A program made the translations under genes and the position numbers. From CAZSVI01 sp964610205 (GTDB lineage: Bacteria; Bacillota; Clostridia; DSM-8532): a stretch of 36,181 nucleotides of DNA. Positions 23,246 through 32,339 of the stretch are shown one piece after another; position 1 is the stretch's first letter, and every line of letters begins with the position of its first letter. The notes beneath the pieces were generated by a model, which saw only the letters and a list, made by a program, of their open reading frames with translations, was not told the origin of the DNA and did not search any database. The stretch spans positions 1-36,181 of the forward strand of contig CAZSVI010000023.1 in NCBI GenBank assembly GCA_964610205.1, written 5' to 3'.

Positions 23246-24462
23246 AACAAACCTCCGGTATTTTTCTTCATGATGGCCTGTACCTTCATAGGAAGGCCAA
23301 ACAGATTAATAAAGCCTTCCGCGTCTTTCTGGTTATAAACGTCATCCCTGCCAAAGGTACAAAGCTCCTCGCTGAACAGCGAATAGGGCGACTCGCTTCC
23401 CGCGGGAATGATATTCCCTTTATACAGCTTAAGCTTAACCGTTCCGGTGACATTTTGCTGCGTAACATCAACAAAAGCCGACAAAGCTTCACGGAGAGGT
23501 GAAAACCATTGACCGTAATAAACAAGCTCGGCAAACCGATGAGACAGCAAATCCTTGTAATGCAGCGTATCCCTGTCGATACATAAAAGCTCAAGTTCCC
23601 GGTGGGCGGCATACAGAATGGTTCCGCCGGGGGTTTCATACACACCGCGTGATTTCATTCCTACCAAACGGTTTTCCACAATATCTATAATTCCGATTCC
23701 GTTTTCGCCGCCAATCTTGTTTAACGCCTGTATTAAATCCACAGGAGAAAGGGACTCACCGTTTATCTTTACCGGTATGCCCTTTTCAAATTCGATTTCT
23801 ATATAAAAGGGTTTATCGGGAGCATTTTCCGGAGTGACCGAAAGCTTAAGGAGCCTTTCATATAACGGTTCGTTTGAAGGATCCTCCAGCTCGGAACCTT
23901 CATGAGATAAGTGCCAAAGGTTTCGATCCCGGCTGTAATTGTCCTTTTTAGAAACAGGAATGGGGATGTTTCTTTCTAACGCATAATCGATTGCATCCTC
24001 ACGCGAACGAATATCCCATATCCTCCACGGCGCTATTATTTTCAGTTCAGGAGCGAGAGCCTTTACAGTCAGTTCAAAACGCACCTGATCATTGCCTTTG
24101 CCGGTTGCTCCATGAGCTATGGCGACGGCGCCTTCCTTCCTTGCTATTTCTACCATTCTCTGGGCTATAATAGGCCTGGCAAAGGATGTGCCAAGGAGAT
24201 ATTTGCCTTCATACACGGCGCCGGCTTTTAAAGTGGGGTAAATATAGCCGGTGACAAACTCTTCCTTTAAATCTTCAATATATAATTTGCTGGCTCCCGT
24301 TTTAACGGCTTTTTCATTCAACATTTCCAGTTCTTCACCTTGGCCGACATCGGCAGCCATTGCGATAACTTCGTAGTCGTAGTTTTCCTTTAACCACGGA
24401 ATAATAATGGAAGTGTCCAGACCGCCTGAATAGGCCAGAACGACTTTTTCCTTTTTCCCCAT
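23242..24462 (-). CDS. argG: Argininosuccinate synthase, 406 aa
   Basis: This enzyme joins citrulline and aspartate using ATP to give argininosuccinate. The N-type ATP-pyrophosphatase P-loop AYSGGLDTS is at residues 10-18, and SVTPENAPDKP, YETPGGTILYAAHREL and SPLREALSAFVD are conserved blocks. The frame opens at 24477, but ATG 24462 (MGKKEKVVLAYSGG) matches the family N-terminus and has GGAGA 8 nt upstream. It is first in argGH, with a promoter covered by ARG-box-like sites. Confidence 0.97.
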   Translation of the reverse strand: MGKKEKVVLAYSGGLDTSIIIPWLKENYDYEVIAMAADVGQGEELEMLNEKAVKTGASKLYIEDLKEEFVTGYIYPTLKAGAVYEGKYLLGTSFARPIIAQRMVEIARKEGAVAIAHGATGKGNDQVRFELTVKALAPELKIIAPWRIWDIRSREDAIDYALERNIPIPVSKKDNYSRDRNLWHLSHEGSELEDPSNEPLYERLLKLSVTPENAPDKPFYIEIEFEKGIPVKINGESLSPVDLIQALNKIGGENGIGIIDIVENRLVGMKSRGVYETPGGTILYAAHRELELLCIDRDTLHYKDLLSHRFAELVYYGQWFSPLREALSAFVDVTQQNVTGTVKLKLYKGNIIPAGSESPYSLFSEELCTFGRDDVYNQKDAEGFINLFGLPMKVQAIMKKNTGGLL

Positions 24463-24519
24463 ATAAAATCTCTCCAATCTATGTTAAAATATTACCGTAA
24501 TTGAACAAGGGGTATTACG

Positions 24520-24557
24520 TTGTAATAATTATACATTGAAATGTATAATTATGCAAT
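24520..24557. promoter_or_regulatory. Two tandem ARG-box-like sites, likely ArgR operator
   Basis: TTGTAATAATTATACATT (24520-24537) and AATGTATAATTATGCAAT (24540-24557) are two 18-bp boxes 2 bp apart. Their 14-bp cores match the palindromic TGAATAATTATTCA consensus at about 11 and 12 positions. This is the spacing expected for hexameric ArgR. Their inner halves also form an 11-bp perfect inverted repeat (24527-24550). They cover the argG -10 and -35 boxes. Confidence 0.55.
24528..24556 (-). promoter_or_regulatory. Sigma-A promoter of argGH
   Basis: On the minus strand, TTGCAT (24556-24551), a 17-bp spacer and a perfect TATAAT (24533-24528). It is fully inside the ARG-box pair. Confidence 0.6.
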
Positions 24558-24564
24558 ATATATT
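24536..24564 (+). promoter_or_regulatory. Candidate promoter of ruvCAB
   Basis: TTGAAA at 24536-24541, a 17-bp spacer, then TATATT at 24559-24564. It overlaps the second ARG-like box, so ArgR binding could also affect ruvC. Confidence 0.4.
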
Positions 24565-24619
24565 TTTTCTTCATGGTATATACGATAGGATTTGTTTAAA
24601 AATTTAAAGGAGAAATACT

Positions 24620-25120
24620 GTGATTATTATGGGCATTGACCCCGGCTTTGCCATTATGGGGTATGGGGTTTTAAGCTATCTGGGAAACAGGTTTCAGGTG
24701 ATGGAATACGGCGCGATAAAAACATCGGCGGATATACCGTTGGCAAACCGTCTTCTCTTACTGGAAAACGGCCTTGTAAAATTAATAGACAGATATAGTC
24801 CTGAAGCTGTTTCCGTAGAAGATCTTTTTTTCAACACGAATTCAAAGACAGCACTGAAGGTAGGCCAGGGAAGGGGTGTTGCTCTATTGTGTGCCGCAAG
24901 GGCAGGTATTTCTGTTTATGAATATACGCCGTTGCAGGTTAAGCAGGGGGTTACAGGCTACGGAAGGGCTGATAAAAAACAAATACAGCAGATGGTTAAG
25001 GTTTTGCTTGGTCTTGAGAAACTGCCAAAACCCGACGATGCCGCCGACGCGCTCGCGGTAGCCATATGTCACGCGCATAGCTATCGTAATCTTGGCAGGA
25101 CCGCAAGCCTTGACACATAA
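24620..25120 (+). CDS. ruvC: Holliday junction resolvase RuvC, 166 aa
   Basis: This endonuclease resolves four-way junctions after RuvAB branch migration. The acidic catalytic set is complete: Asp7 (GIDPGFA), Glu67 (SVEDLFF), Asp139 and Asp142 (KPDDAADALAVAICH). The start is GTG 24620, with AAAGGAG upstream; an internal ATG at 24629 is closer to GIDPG but leaves a truncated first strand. First of ruvC-ruvA-ruvB. Confidence 0.96.
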   Translation: MIIMGIDPGFAIMGYGVLSYLGNRFQVMEYGAIKTSADIPLANRLLLLENGLVKLIDRYSPEAVSVEDLFFNTNSKTALKVGQGRGVALLCAARAGISVYEYTPLQVKQGVTGYGRADKKQIQQMVKVLLGLEKLPKPDDAADALAVAICHAHSYRNLGRTASLDT

Positions 25121-25143
25121 GTACATCATGAAAGGGGAATATT

Positions 25144-25749
25144 ATGCTTGCCTATATAAAGGGTATATTAACGGCTAAGAGCAATGATTATATTATAGTT
25201 GAAACGGGAGGGATTGGTTACAGGATCAATATTCCGCAAACTGCATTGGAAGGTTTGAGCCAGACCGGAAATGTAGTTAAGGTACATACCTATCTGCATG
25301 TGCGTGAGGACGGATGGTTGCTGTTTGGGTTTTTGACAGAGGAAGAACTAAAAATGTTTGAGCAGTTGATTAAGGTTTCAGGAGTGGGTCCGAAAGCAGC
25401 CATGTCTCTGGTGTCGTATATTCCGCCTTCCCGTTTTGGTCTTGCGGTATTGACCGATGATGTAAATTCTTTTGTAAAGGCTCCGGGGATTGGTAAGAAA
25501 ACCGCGCTGAGGATTATTCTCGAGTTAAAGGACAAACTGAAGAAGGAGCAGGGAGAAGAAATAAAAGCTCTGTCACAAAATTCCCGGTATAATGAAAAGT
25601 CGGAGAGCAAAGTAATGGAAGCCGTCGGTGCGCTGATAATGCTGGGGTATTCAAACCAGGATGCAAATCGCGCGGTTTCTGCGGTATTCAGTGAGGGAAA
25701 AACACTTGAAATAATTATCCGTGACGCGTTGAGGAGTATGGCCGTATAG
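25144..25749 (+). CDS. ruvA: Holliday junction branch-migration protein RuvA, 201 aa
   Basis: RuvA is the tetrameric junction-binding subunit that loads RuvB. It has an N-terminal OB-fold domain (MLAYIKGILTAKSNDYIIVE...). Two helix-hairpin-helix motifs follow (VSGVGPKAAMSLVSYI and APGIGKKTALRIILELKDKL), and a C-terminal RuvB-binding domain (residues about 155-201). GGGG-type Shine-Dalgarno before ATG 25144, 23 nt after ruvC. Confidence 0.96.
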   Translation: MLAYIKGILTAKSNDYIIVETGGIGYRINIPQTALEGLSQTGNVVKVHTYLHVREDGWLLFGFLTEEELKMFEQLIKVSGVGPKAAMSLVSYIPPSRFGLAVLTDDVNSFVKAPGIGKKTALRIILELKDKLKKEQGEEIKALSQNSRYNEKSESKVMEAVGALIMLGYSNQDANRAVSAVFSEGKTLEIIIRDALRSMAV

Positions 25750-25930
25750 TGATTTTTAAAGGAATTTCCTTTGTTTTTAAAAAGTTTAAAAGTATTTAAA
25801 TATTTTTAGTGATCTTGTAAGATTAGTGTGGTAAAATATTGAAACATACAGGATGTGGGTTTTTCCTGTTACTTTAGCGTATTTGGCAAAACAATTTATC
25901 CTGAAAAAAGCGATTTTGGAGGCGTTTATT

Positions 25931-26947
25931 TTGGAAGAAAGGCTTATCGGCTGTGATTTCCGCCAGGAGGACTATGAAGAAGCAGGTCTGCGCCCAAGAA
26001 GCTTTGATGAATATATAGGACAGGAAAAGGTAAAGGAAAACCTGATGGTTTTTATAGAGGCGGCGAAGCATCGCAAGGAAGCGCTTGATCATGTATTGCT
26101 GTATGGGCCTCCCGGACTTGGAAAAACATCGCTTTCAGGTATTATTGCCTCCGAGATGGGGGCGAATATTAAAATTACCTCCGGCCCGGCTATTGAGAAA
26201 CCCGGAGACCTGGCTGCGATTTTGACAAATCTGGGGTCTCTGGATGTGCTGTTTATAGATGAGATCCATCGTCTTAACCGAACTGTTGAGGAAATATTGT
26301 ATCCTGCCATGGAGGATTTTGCGCTTGATATTATTATTGGAAAAGGTCCCAGTGCGCGTTCCATACGGCTGGAACTATCAAAATTTACATTAATAGGCGC
26401 GACAACCAGAGCGGGTTTGTTAACCTCCCCGCTGCGTGACAGATTTGGGATTATCAACCGTCTGGAACTGTATTCCCATGAAGAGCTGAAAAGAATTGTA
26501 ATACGATCGGCAAAAATTATGAATGTCGAGATAGATGACGACGCAGCTGTTGAAATTTCCGGAAGGGCAAGAGGAACACCCCGTATTGCCAATCGCCTTC
26601 TGAAAAGAATACGAGATTTTGCACAGGTTCGTTCCAACGGCATAATCGATCTGGAAATTGCAAAGTATGGCCTTGTGGCACTGGAAGTGGATGAAATGGG
26701 CCTTGATCGGGTGGACAGGAATTTATTGCTTTCAATAATACAAAAATTCGGCGGCGGACCTGTGGGGCTTGATACCCTTGCCGCCTCTACAGGTGAAGAG
26801 GCGGAGACAATTGAAGATGTTTATGAGCCTTTTTTAATACAATTGGGGTTTTTGCAGAAAACACCCCGGGGGCGTAAAGCAACCCGTCTGGCATATCGAT
26901 ATTTGAAAATAGAGCCTGAAGATGACGGGCAAATAAGTATAATATAG
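25931..26947 (+). CDS. ruvB: Holliday junction branch-migration helicase RuvB, 338 aa
   Basis: RuvB is the AAA+ hexameric motor for branch migration. Walker A GPPGLGKT is at residues 59-66 and Walker B FIDEIH at 108-113 (Asp110, Glu111). The arginine-finger-containing GATTRAGLLTSPLRDRFG and the C-terminal winged helix (QLGFLQKTPRGRKAT) are intact. I chose TTG 25931: GGAGG at 25918-25922 is 8 nt upstream, and LEERLIGCDFRQEDYEEAGL aligns with known N-termini. The open frame from 25853 adds a hydrophobic stretch not seen in the family. There is a 181-nt gap after ruvA, with a short hairpin (AAAGGA/TCCTTT) followed by T-rich DNA. Confidence 0.95.
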   Translation: MEERLIGCDFRQEDYEEAGLRPRSFDEYIGQEKVKENLMVFIEAAKHRKEALDHVLLYGPPGLGKTSLSGIIASEMGANIKITSGPAIEKPGDLAAILTNLGSLDVLFIDEIHRLNRTVEEILYPAMEDFALDIIIGKGPSARSIRLELSKFTLIGATTRAGLLTSPLRDRFGIINRLELYSHEELKRIVIRSAKIMNVEIDDDAAVEISGRARGTPRIANRLLKRIRDFAQVRSNGIIDLEIAKYGLVALEVDEMGLDRVDRNLLLSIIQKFGGGPVGLDTLAASTGEEAETIEDVYEPFLIQLGFLQKTPRGRKATRLAYRYLKIEPEDDGQISII

Positions 26948-27068
26948 AAGCTGCCCGGTTGTTCGCATAAATGTTGCGGTAATATACCACTTATTTTCAG
27001 TTACGGTTGTTGATATGGCGTAAAAGCGAAACAGAAGAATATATTACTATATGTAAGGAGTATGTTTT

Positions 27069-27881
27069 ATGTCAATTAAAATTGGTTTTGTTGGAGTCGG
27101 AAATATGGGAGGGGCAATTGTAAAAAAGCTGTCGGAAGCCGGCGGAGATACATATGATCTTTATGCATACGACATAAATAAAAAACTGACAGATGACCTT
27201 TGTTGCCGGTATTCCGTTAAAATTACGGAGTCCATCCCTGAATTGGTTCAAACCTGTCAGGTGGTTATTGCAGCCGTAAAGCCAATGTATATGGAAGGTG
27301 TCCTGCGGGAGTGCGCGAAATCCCTGGATGCAACCACTGTTTTTATTACTGTGGCAGCGGGGCTGCCGGTTCGTTTTTATAAAAAAATTCTCGGAAACAA
27401 TAAAAAGATTGTGCGCACCATGCCCAATACCCCGGCATTGGTAGCAGAAGGAATGACGGTTGTGTCTTTTGATAATCTGGTAAATGATGAAGAAAAGGAA
27501 ATGGTAAAGGACATATTTTCATTTGTAGGCATGGTGGAGGTAATGGATGAATCCCTTATGAACGAAGTCATTGCCCTGACAGGCAGCAGTCCTGCGTATG
27601 TATACATGTTAATTGAAGCGATGGCGGACGCGGCGGTCCAATCCGGAATTAACAGAAATCTAAGCTATCGCCTGGCGGCTCAGGCAGTACTTGGATCGGC
27701 CAGAATGGTTCTTGAAACCGGGAAGCACCCGGGTGATTTAAAAGACATGGTATGTTCCCCTAAGGGCACAACGATTGAAGCGGTGGCTGCACTGGAACGT
27801 AAAGGTTTTCGGGACGCTGTTATTACGGCTATGAATGAATGTACCAGAAGGGCAAGAGAAATTGGCAGGGAGACGGTATAA
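27069..27881 (+). CDS. proC: Pyrroline-5-carboxylate reductase, 270 aa
   Basis: This enzyme reduces pyrroline-5-carboxylate to proline with NAD(P)H. The Rossmann motif GFVGVGNMGGA is at the N-terminus. The ProC signature block (ALTGSSPAYVYMLIEAMADA, then GKHPGDLKDMVCSPKGTTIE) is intact. AAGGAG precedes ATG 27069. rnhA starts immediately after its stop (TAAATG), so the next genes are in the same transcript. Confidence 0.95.
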   Translation: MSIKIGFVGVGNMGGAIVKKLSEAGGDTYDLYAYDINKKLTDDLCCRYSVKITESIPELVQTCQVVIAAVKPMYMEGVLRECAKSLDATTVFITVAAGLPVRFYKKILGNNKKIVRTMPNTPALVAEGMTVVSFDNLVNDEEKEMVKDIFSFVGMVEVMDESLMNEVIALTGSSPAYVYMLIEAMADAAVQSGINRNLSYRLAAQAVLGSARMVLETGKHPGDLKDMVCSPKGTTIEAVAALERKGFRDAVITAMNECTRRAREIGRETV

Positions 27882-28343
27882 ATGAAAGATGTTGAGATTT
27901 ATACCGATGGAGCTTGCTCCGGGAACCCGGGAAAAGGAGGATGGGGGGCAATTCTTCTTTACAAGGGAAAAGAAAAGGCTTTATCGGGGTTTGAAGAGGA
28001 TACAACAAATAACCGTATGGAAATGCAAGGGGCAATTGAGGGACTTAAAGCCCTGAAGGAAGCATGCAGGGTAAAACTATACAGTGACAGCGCATACCTG
28101 ATAGATTCTTTTAATAAGGGCTGGATATATACGTGGGAACGTAACGGATGGGCACGTGGGAAAAAAAAAGAGGAACTGAAAAACCAGGATTTGTGGAAAG
28201 AACTTTACAGCCTGACACATCAGCATTCAGTCGAATGGATAAAGGTGAAGGGGCATTCGGATAACAAATACAATAACCGTTGTGATAAACTGGCAACAGG
28301 TGAAATCGCAAAAGCTATAAATAGCAAAGGAGACCAGATATGA
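27882..28343 (+). CDS. rnhA: Ribonuclease HI, 153 aa
   Basis: This enzyme degrades the RNA of RNA-DNA hybrids (primers, R-loops). The catalytic carboxylates Asp9 (YTDGACSGNPG), Glu47 (NNRMEMQG), Asp69 (YSDSAYL) and Asp135 (RCDKLA), plus His125 (KGHSDN), are all present. The basic protrusion (RNGWARGKKKEELKNQ) is as in E. coli RNase HI. The stop overlaps the NUDIX start (ATGA). Confidence 0.95.
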   Translation: MKDVEIYTDGACSGNPGKGGWGAILLYKGKEKALSGFEEDTTNNRMEMQGAIEGLKALKEACRVKLYSDSAYLIDSFNKGWIYTWERNGWARGKKKEELKNQDLWKELYSLTHQHSVEWIKVKGHSDNKYNNRCDKLATGEIAKAINSKGDQI

Positions 28344-28891
28344 ACTACTACGAGGAGACAATTAATGAAGAGCGGAAATACTCGGGTAATATTATTAATG
28401 TAAACAAAGCTACGGTGGTGCTTCCCAACGGTAAAGAAGCAACGAGGGATATAGTCAGGCATCCAGGGGCATCGGTTGTTGTTCCGATTGCCGATAACGG
28501 AGAACTTCTTCTGGTTAAGCAATACAGAAAGGCATGTGAGATGGTTTCTTTGGAACTTCCTGCCGGAAAGCTTGATAACGGGGAAGATCCCGGGATTTGT
28601 GCCGGAAGGGAGTTAACCGAAGAGACAGGGTATAAAGCGGGAAATATGCGTAAAGTTATGGATATTCATTCAACACCCGGGTTTTCCGATGAGGTTCTTC
28701 ATATGTATGTGGCAACAGAGCTTAAGGAGGATGTAGCCTGCCCTGATGAGGATGAATTCATATCCTGCGGGAGATATACAATAGACGAATGTATCCGGAT
28801 GGTTACGATGGGTAGAATTACTGATGCAAAAACGATCATCGGTATCTTTTTGGCTGATAGAATCCTTAAAGGAGAGTATAAATTAAGTTAA
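28340..28891 (+). CDS. NUDIX hydrolase, ADP-ribose pyrophosphatase-like, 183 aa
   Basis: The Nudix box GKLDNGEDPGICAGRELTEE followed by TGY fits G-x5-E-x7-R-E-U-x-E-E-x-G-U. The preceding VKQYRKACEMVSLELPAG and the conserved STPGFSDEVLHMYVATEL identify the ADP-ribose pyrophosphatase (NudF) branch, which hydrolyses ADP-ribose to AMP and ribose-5-phosphate. Substrate is inferred from subfamily similarity. It ends the proC-rnhA-NUDIX string. Confidence 0.88.
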   Translation: MNYYEETINEERKYSGNIINVNKATVVLPNGKEATRDIVRHPGASVVVPIADNGELLLVKQYRKACEMVSLELPAGKLDNGEDPGICAGRELTEETGYKAGNMRKVMDIHSTPGFSDEVLHMYVATELKEDVACPDEDEFISCGRYTIDECIRMVTMGRITDAKTIIGIFLADRILKGEYKLS

Positions 28892-28893
28892 GT

Positions 28894-28922
28894 TTGCATA
28901 AATATGAATTATGTGGTAAATT
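28894..28922 (+). promoter_or_regulatory. Possible promoter upstream of the recombinase gene
   Basis: TTGCAT at 28894-28899, 17 bp, then TAAATT at 28917-28922. The leader would be about 190 nt. No other element is seen in 28923-29121. Confidence 0.3.
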
Positions 28923-29121
28923 AGAATAGGCTTAAATTTTACATTTTATTTTTCATTTATCTATGTTTGATTAGACCCCGAAACTCAAGGAATAATTCTT
29001 TTAATTGCAGGGGGATACTAATTTTACCATAGCGTTTTATTATCCGGCAGTAAAGGATACAGCTTGGTCTCATGCAATGGAAGCGGATTAAGTCTGATGA
29101 TGATATAGGGGTGATAAACCA

Positions 29122-29973
29122 ATGGATAATCTGGTTACAGCGTTTATTGATTATTTGAGGGACGAGAAGAAGCTCTCTCAAAATACGCTGATGTCGTATC
29201 AAAGGGATATTGAGCAGTACATTACATTTCTGCAGGGAAAAAATCTGGAGAATATTCAGCAAAGCAGCAAAGCTACTATTTCAACCTACATGACATATCA
29301 AAACACTCAAGGCAGGGCGGTTACTACAATTTCAAGGAGTCTTGCATCTATAAGGGCCTTTTACAGGTTTTTAATATCGCATGACTTCATGACAGGCAAT
29401 CCGACCATAGGGCTGGAATCCCCAAAGGTAGAGAAAAAGATTCCACAGGTTCTATCTGTGGAGGAGGTTGAAATTCTTTTAAGCCAGCCCAAAAAAATGG
29501 GTCTTAAGGGTGTTCGTGACAAAGCCATGCTGGAATTACTATATTCAACAGGAATCAGGGTTTCAGAGCTTATTGCCCTGAACATTTCCAGTCTTGATCT
29601 TCAGAATTCAACGCTGACATGCAGCCATAACAACCGTGAGCGTAAGATTCCGTTTGGGAGAAGATGCATTGAACGCATGAAGGAATATCTTGAAATGGTC
29701 CGACCCTTTATGCTTCATGATAAGAACGAACAAGCCCTGTTTGTTAATACAAATGGAAACAGGCTTACAAGGCAGGGGTTCTGGAAAATAGTAAAATACT
29801 ATACATCCAAGGCAAATATACAAAAGGATATTACTCCGCATACGCTTAGACATTCCTTTGCTGCCCACCTTGTACAGAGAGGAAAAAACCTGAAGGATAT
29901 ACAGATGATATTGGGACATTCCGATATTTCTTCAACACAGGTTTATCTTCAACTGGCAAACGGTGATTCCTGA
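29122..29973 (+). CDS. xerD: Tyrosine recombinase of the XerC/XerD family, 283 aa
   Basis: The N-terminal SAM-like domain (FIDYLRDEKKLSQNTLMSYQ) and the catalytic domain carry the R-H-R-H-Y set: STGIRVSEL, HTLRHSFAAHL, LGHSDISSTQVY with nucleophile Tyr275. Xer proteins resolve chromosome dimers at dif, activated by FtsK, whose gene lies about 2.5 kb downstream. The protein ends 8 residues after the tyrosine (LQLANGDS), lacking the usual YTHV...HPRA tail (about 20 residues) used for partner contacts. XerD versus XerC or a non-dif recombinase cannot be settled from sequence alone. Confidence 0.82.
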   Translation: MDNLVTAFIDYLRDEKKLSQNTLMSYQRDIEQYITFLQGKNLENIQQSSKATISTYMTYQNTQGRAVTTISRSLASIRAFYRFLISHDFMTGNPTIGLESPKVEKKIPQVLSVEEVEILLSQPKKMGLKGVRDKAMLELLYSTGIRVSELIALNISSLDLQNSTLTCSHNNRERKIPFGRRCIERMKEYLEMVRPFMLHDKNEQALFVNTNGNRLTRQGFWKIVKYYTSKANIQKDITPHTLRHSFAAHLVQRGKNLKDIQMILGHSDISSTQVYLQLANGDS

Positions 29974-30231
29974 CTTATGACAGGCATGGCTTTTATACTT
30001 AGAATTATAACATGTTTATCTGTATATTACGATTATATAAAATTACTCATAATATCCACACACAGTAAAGTTTTTTATGATGGAATTTGAGTTGGTTAAG
30101 TGATGCCTGAAAACACTTATATGACGAGGCTTGGGGATGTGCCCGCGCCTTATGGTTATCATGCAATTGTTTCTGTTGTTAGGGTGTTTTGTGTGTTGTA
30201 GAACGGAAGTACGGTAGCAGGAGGGTAAAAT

Positions 30232-31251
30232 ATGATTATAGTAATGAAACCGAATGCCAGCAGGGAAAGCATTCAACAGGTCGTAGCGGTGCTGGAGAAA
30301 TTTGATTTGCAGGCACACCTGTCAACAGGAAAAGAAGTTACAATTATTGGGGTCATCGGAGATAAATCGGTATTATCTTCTTCCAATCTTGAAGTGATGG
30401 AGGGTGTTGATAAGCTTGTACCCATCACAGAAACATATAAGTTAAGCAACCGGAAATTTAATTCCGAACCAAGTATTGTAAAAATTAAGAGCTTTGCCGT
30501 AGGCGGAGGTAATTTTTCCGTTATGGCAGGGCCATGTTCGATTGAAAGCAGGGAACAAATTCTTGAAACCGCCAGGTTTTTAAAGGCCCGGGGAGTTCAT
30601 TTTCTTAGAGGTGGCGCGTTTAAACCCAGAACGTCGCCATATGCGTTCCAGGGACTTGGACAGGAAGGTCTTGGGTATCTAAAAGAAGCGGCGGAAGAAA
30701 CGGGGATGGTTAATATCACAGAAGTAACCAGCTTAAAAACCCTGGATATTGCTGTTGATTATGTGGATATACTCCAGATTGGCGCCCGGAATATGCATAA
30801 TTTTGAACTATTAAAGGAAGCTGGAAAATCGGGGAAACCCGTTGTATTAAAAAGGGGTCTGTCCGCAACCATAGACGAATGGCTTAATGCAGCCGAATAT
30901 ATTATGAGGGAAGGAAACAGCCAGGTTATTCTATGTGAAAGAGGAATAAGAACCTTTGAAACGGCTACCCGTAATACACTGGATATAAGTGCGGTTCCTG
31001 TAATTCAAAATAAATCCCATTTGCCTGTTCTGATAGATCCGAGCCATGCCACAGGCGTAAGAGAATATGTTCCCGCCCTGTGTAAAGCCGCGTTGGCGGC
31101 AGGGGCGGATGGAATAATGGTAGAGGTACATCCCCAACCTGCAAAGGCTCTTTCAGATGGGGCCCAGTCGTTGAATTTTGAAGAATTCAGTTCAATGGTT
31201 GAGGTATTAAAACCTCTTGCCGTCATATGCAAAAAGGTGATGCAGCTATGA
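30232..31251 (+). CDS. aroF: 3-deoxy-7-phosphoheptulonate (DAHP) synthase, type I beta, 339 aa
   Basis: This enzyme condenses phosphoenolpyruvate and erythrose-4-phosphate, the first step of the shikimate pathway. The N-terminal about 70 residues are the ferredoxin-like regulatory domain (MIIVMKPNASRESIQQVVAV). The KDSA/DAHPS barrel follows, with MAGPCSIES, GGAFKPRTSPYAFQGLG, QIGARNMHNFELL, KRGLSATIDEW and the closing DPSHATG. This is the Thermotoga-like feedback-sensitive form. GGAGGG precedes ATG 30232. The 258-nt gap before it has no T-box that I can see. It overlaps tyrA by 4 nt. Confidence 0.95.
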   Translation: MIIVMKPNASRESIQQVVAVLEKFDLQAHLSTGKEVTIIGVIGDKSVLSSSNLEVMEGVDKLVPITETYKLSNRKFNSEPSIVKIKSFAVGGGNFSVMAGPCSIESREQILETARFLKARGVHFLRGGAFKPRTSPYAFQGLGQEGLGYLKEAAEETGMVNITEVTSLKTLDIAVDYVDILQIGARNMHNFELLKEAGKSGKPVVLKRGLSATIDEWLNAAEYIMREGNSQVILCERGIRTFETATRNTLDISAVPVIQNKSHLPVLIDPSHATGVREYVPALCKAALAAGADGIMVEVHPQPAKALSDGAQSLNFEEFSSMVEVLKPLAVICKKVMQL

Positions 31252-32339
31252 AAAAAGTTGGCGTCATCGGACTTGGAATTATAGGAGGATCCCTTGTTAA
31301 GGCAATAAACAGAAAAGGCTTATCCGAGTGTATTGTTGCTTACAACAGAAATACGCAAATAACCAGACAGGCTTTGCTTGACGGAGAAATCCATCAGGCT
31401 GCCGGAGAGATTGATAATAGCTTTGAAGGCTGCGAGCTTATTTTTATCTGCCTTCCGGTTAGTAAAATTCCTGATATTATTCAAAAACTTGGCAATATAG
31501 TGGATAAAAATTGCATATTAAGCGATGTTGGAAGCACAAAAACGGATGTGGTGGAAGCCGTAAGGAAAATGTCTATTTCCTGTCCTTTTATCGGAGGACA
31601 TCCGATGGCAGGTTCGGAAACGTCAGGTTACAAGGCTTCCCGACACACATTATTCGAGAATGCATATTATGTCCTTACCCCTTTTAAGGAAACACAAACC
31701 ATACATGTCGACAGGCTGGTTCAATTCATAAAAAACCTGGGAGCGCTTCCAATAGTCATAGATCCATCCATTCATGATTATGCTGCCGCGGCAATAAGCC
31801 ATGTACCGCATGTTCTGGCTTCTGCGTTGGTCAACACCATACAAAAACTGGACGGGCAGGAGCAGTTAATGCATACGTTAGCCGCAGGAGGCTTCAAAGA
31901 TATTACAAGAATCGCATCGTCCTCACCTGAGATTTGGGAAAGCATTTGTCTGGCCAACAGAGACAATATTATTGAAATTATTAACGAGCTTGAAAAAAGC
32001 ATCCGGGACTTTAAAAAAATACTGAGCAGAGAGGATACAGGTACTTTATACAATTTTTTTGCAGGTGCAAGGGAGTACCGGGATTCTTTTTCAGAAAGAA
32101 GGGTCGGCGCTTTATATAAAACATATGACATTGTTGTGGATGTGGAGGACCGGCCTGGTGTTATTGCCACAATTGCAGGTGAGTTGGGAAGACATGGCAT
32201 TAATATAAAAAATATAGGTATCAATAATAGCCGGGAGATGGAAGGCGGTATACTGGAAATATGCTTTTATGACAGGGAGAACCAGGAAGCAAGTGCCGAT
32301 ATTCTTAAAAAAATGAGCTATCCTGTCTCTGTCCGATGA
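31248..32339 (+). CDS. tyrA: Prephenate dehydrogenase with C-terminal ACT domain, 363 aa
   Basis: This enzyme oxidatively decarboxylates prephenate to 4-hydroxyphenylpyruvate for tyrosine. The Rossmann motif GVIGLGIIGGS, the substrate block GGHPMAGSETSGYKASR with its conserved His/Ser, and AAAISHVPHVLASALV are intact. Residues about 295-363 (VVDVEDRPGVIATIAGELGR...) form an ACT domain, suggesting amino-acid feedback. ATG 31248 overlaps the aroF stop (ATGA); the frame from 31227 is an upstream extension. Confidence 0.94.
   Translation: MKKVGVIGLGIIGGSLVKAINRKGLSECIVAYNRNTQITRQALLDGEIHQAAGEIDNSFEGCELIFICLPVSKIPDIIQKLGNIVDKNCILSDVGSTKTDVVEAVRKMSISCPFIGGHPMAGSETSGYKASRHTLFENAYYVLTPFKETQTIHVDRLVQFIKNLGALPIVIDPSIHDYAAAAISHVPHVLASALVNTIQKLDGQEQLMHTLAAGGFKDITRIASSSPEIWESICLANRDNIIEIINELEKSIRDFKKILSREDTGTLYNFFAGAREYRDSFSERRVGALYKTYDIVVDVEDRPGVIATIAGELGRHGINIKNIGINNSREMEGGILEICFYDRENQEASADILKKMSYPVSVR

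Noticed and set aside
29974..30231. T-box or other amino-acid leader before aroF
   Set aside because: No T-box motif, specifier loop or terminator/antiterminator pair could be found; the gap is AT-rich with only weak promoter-like sequence.
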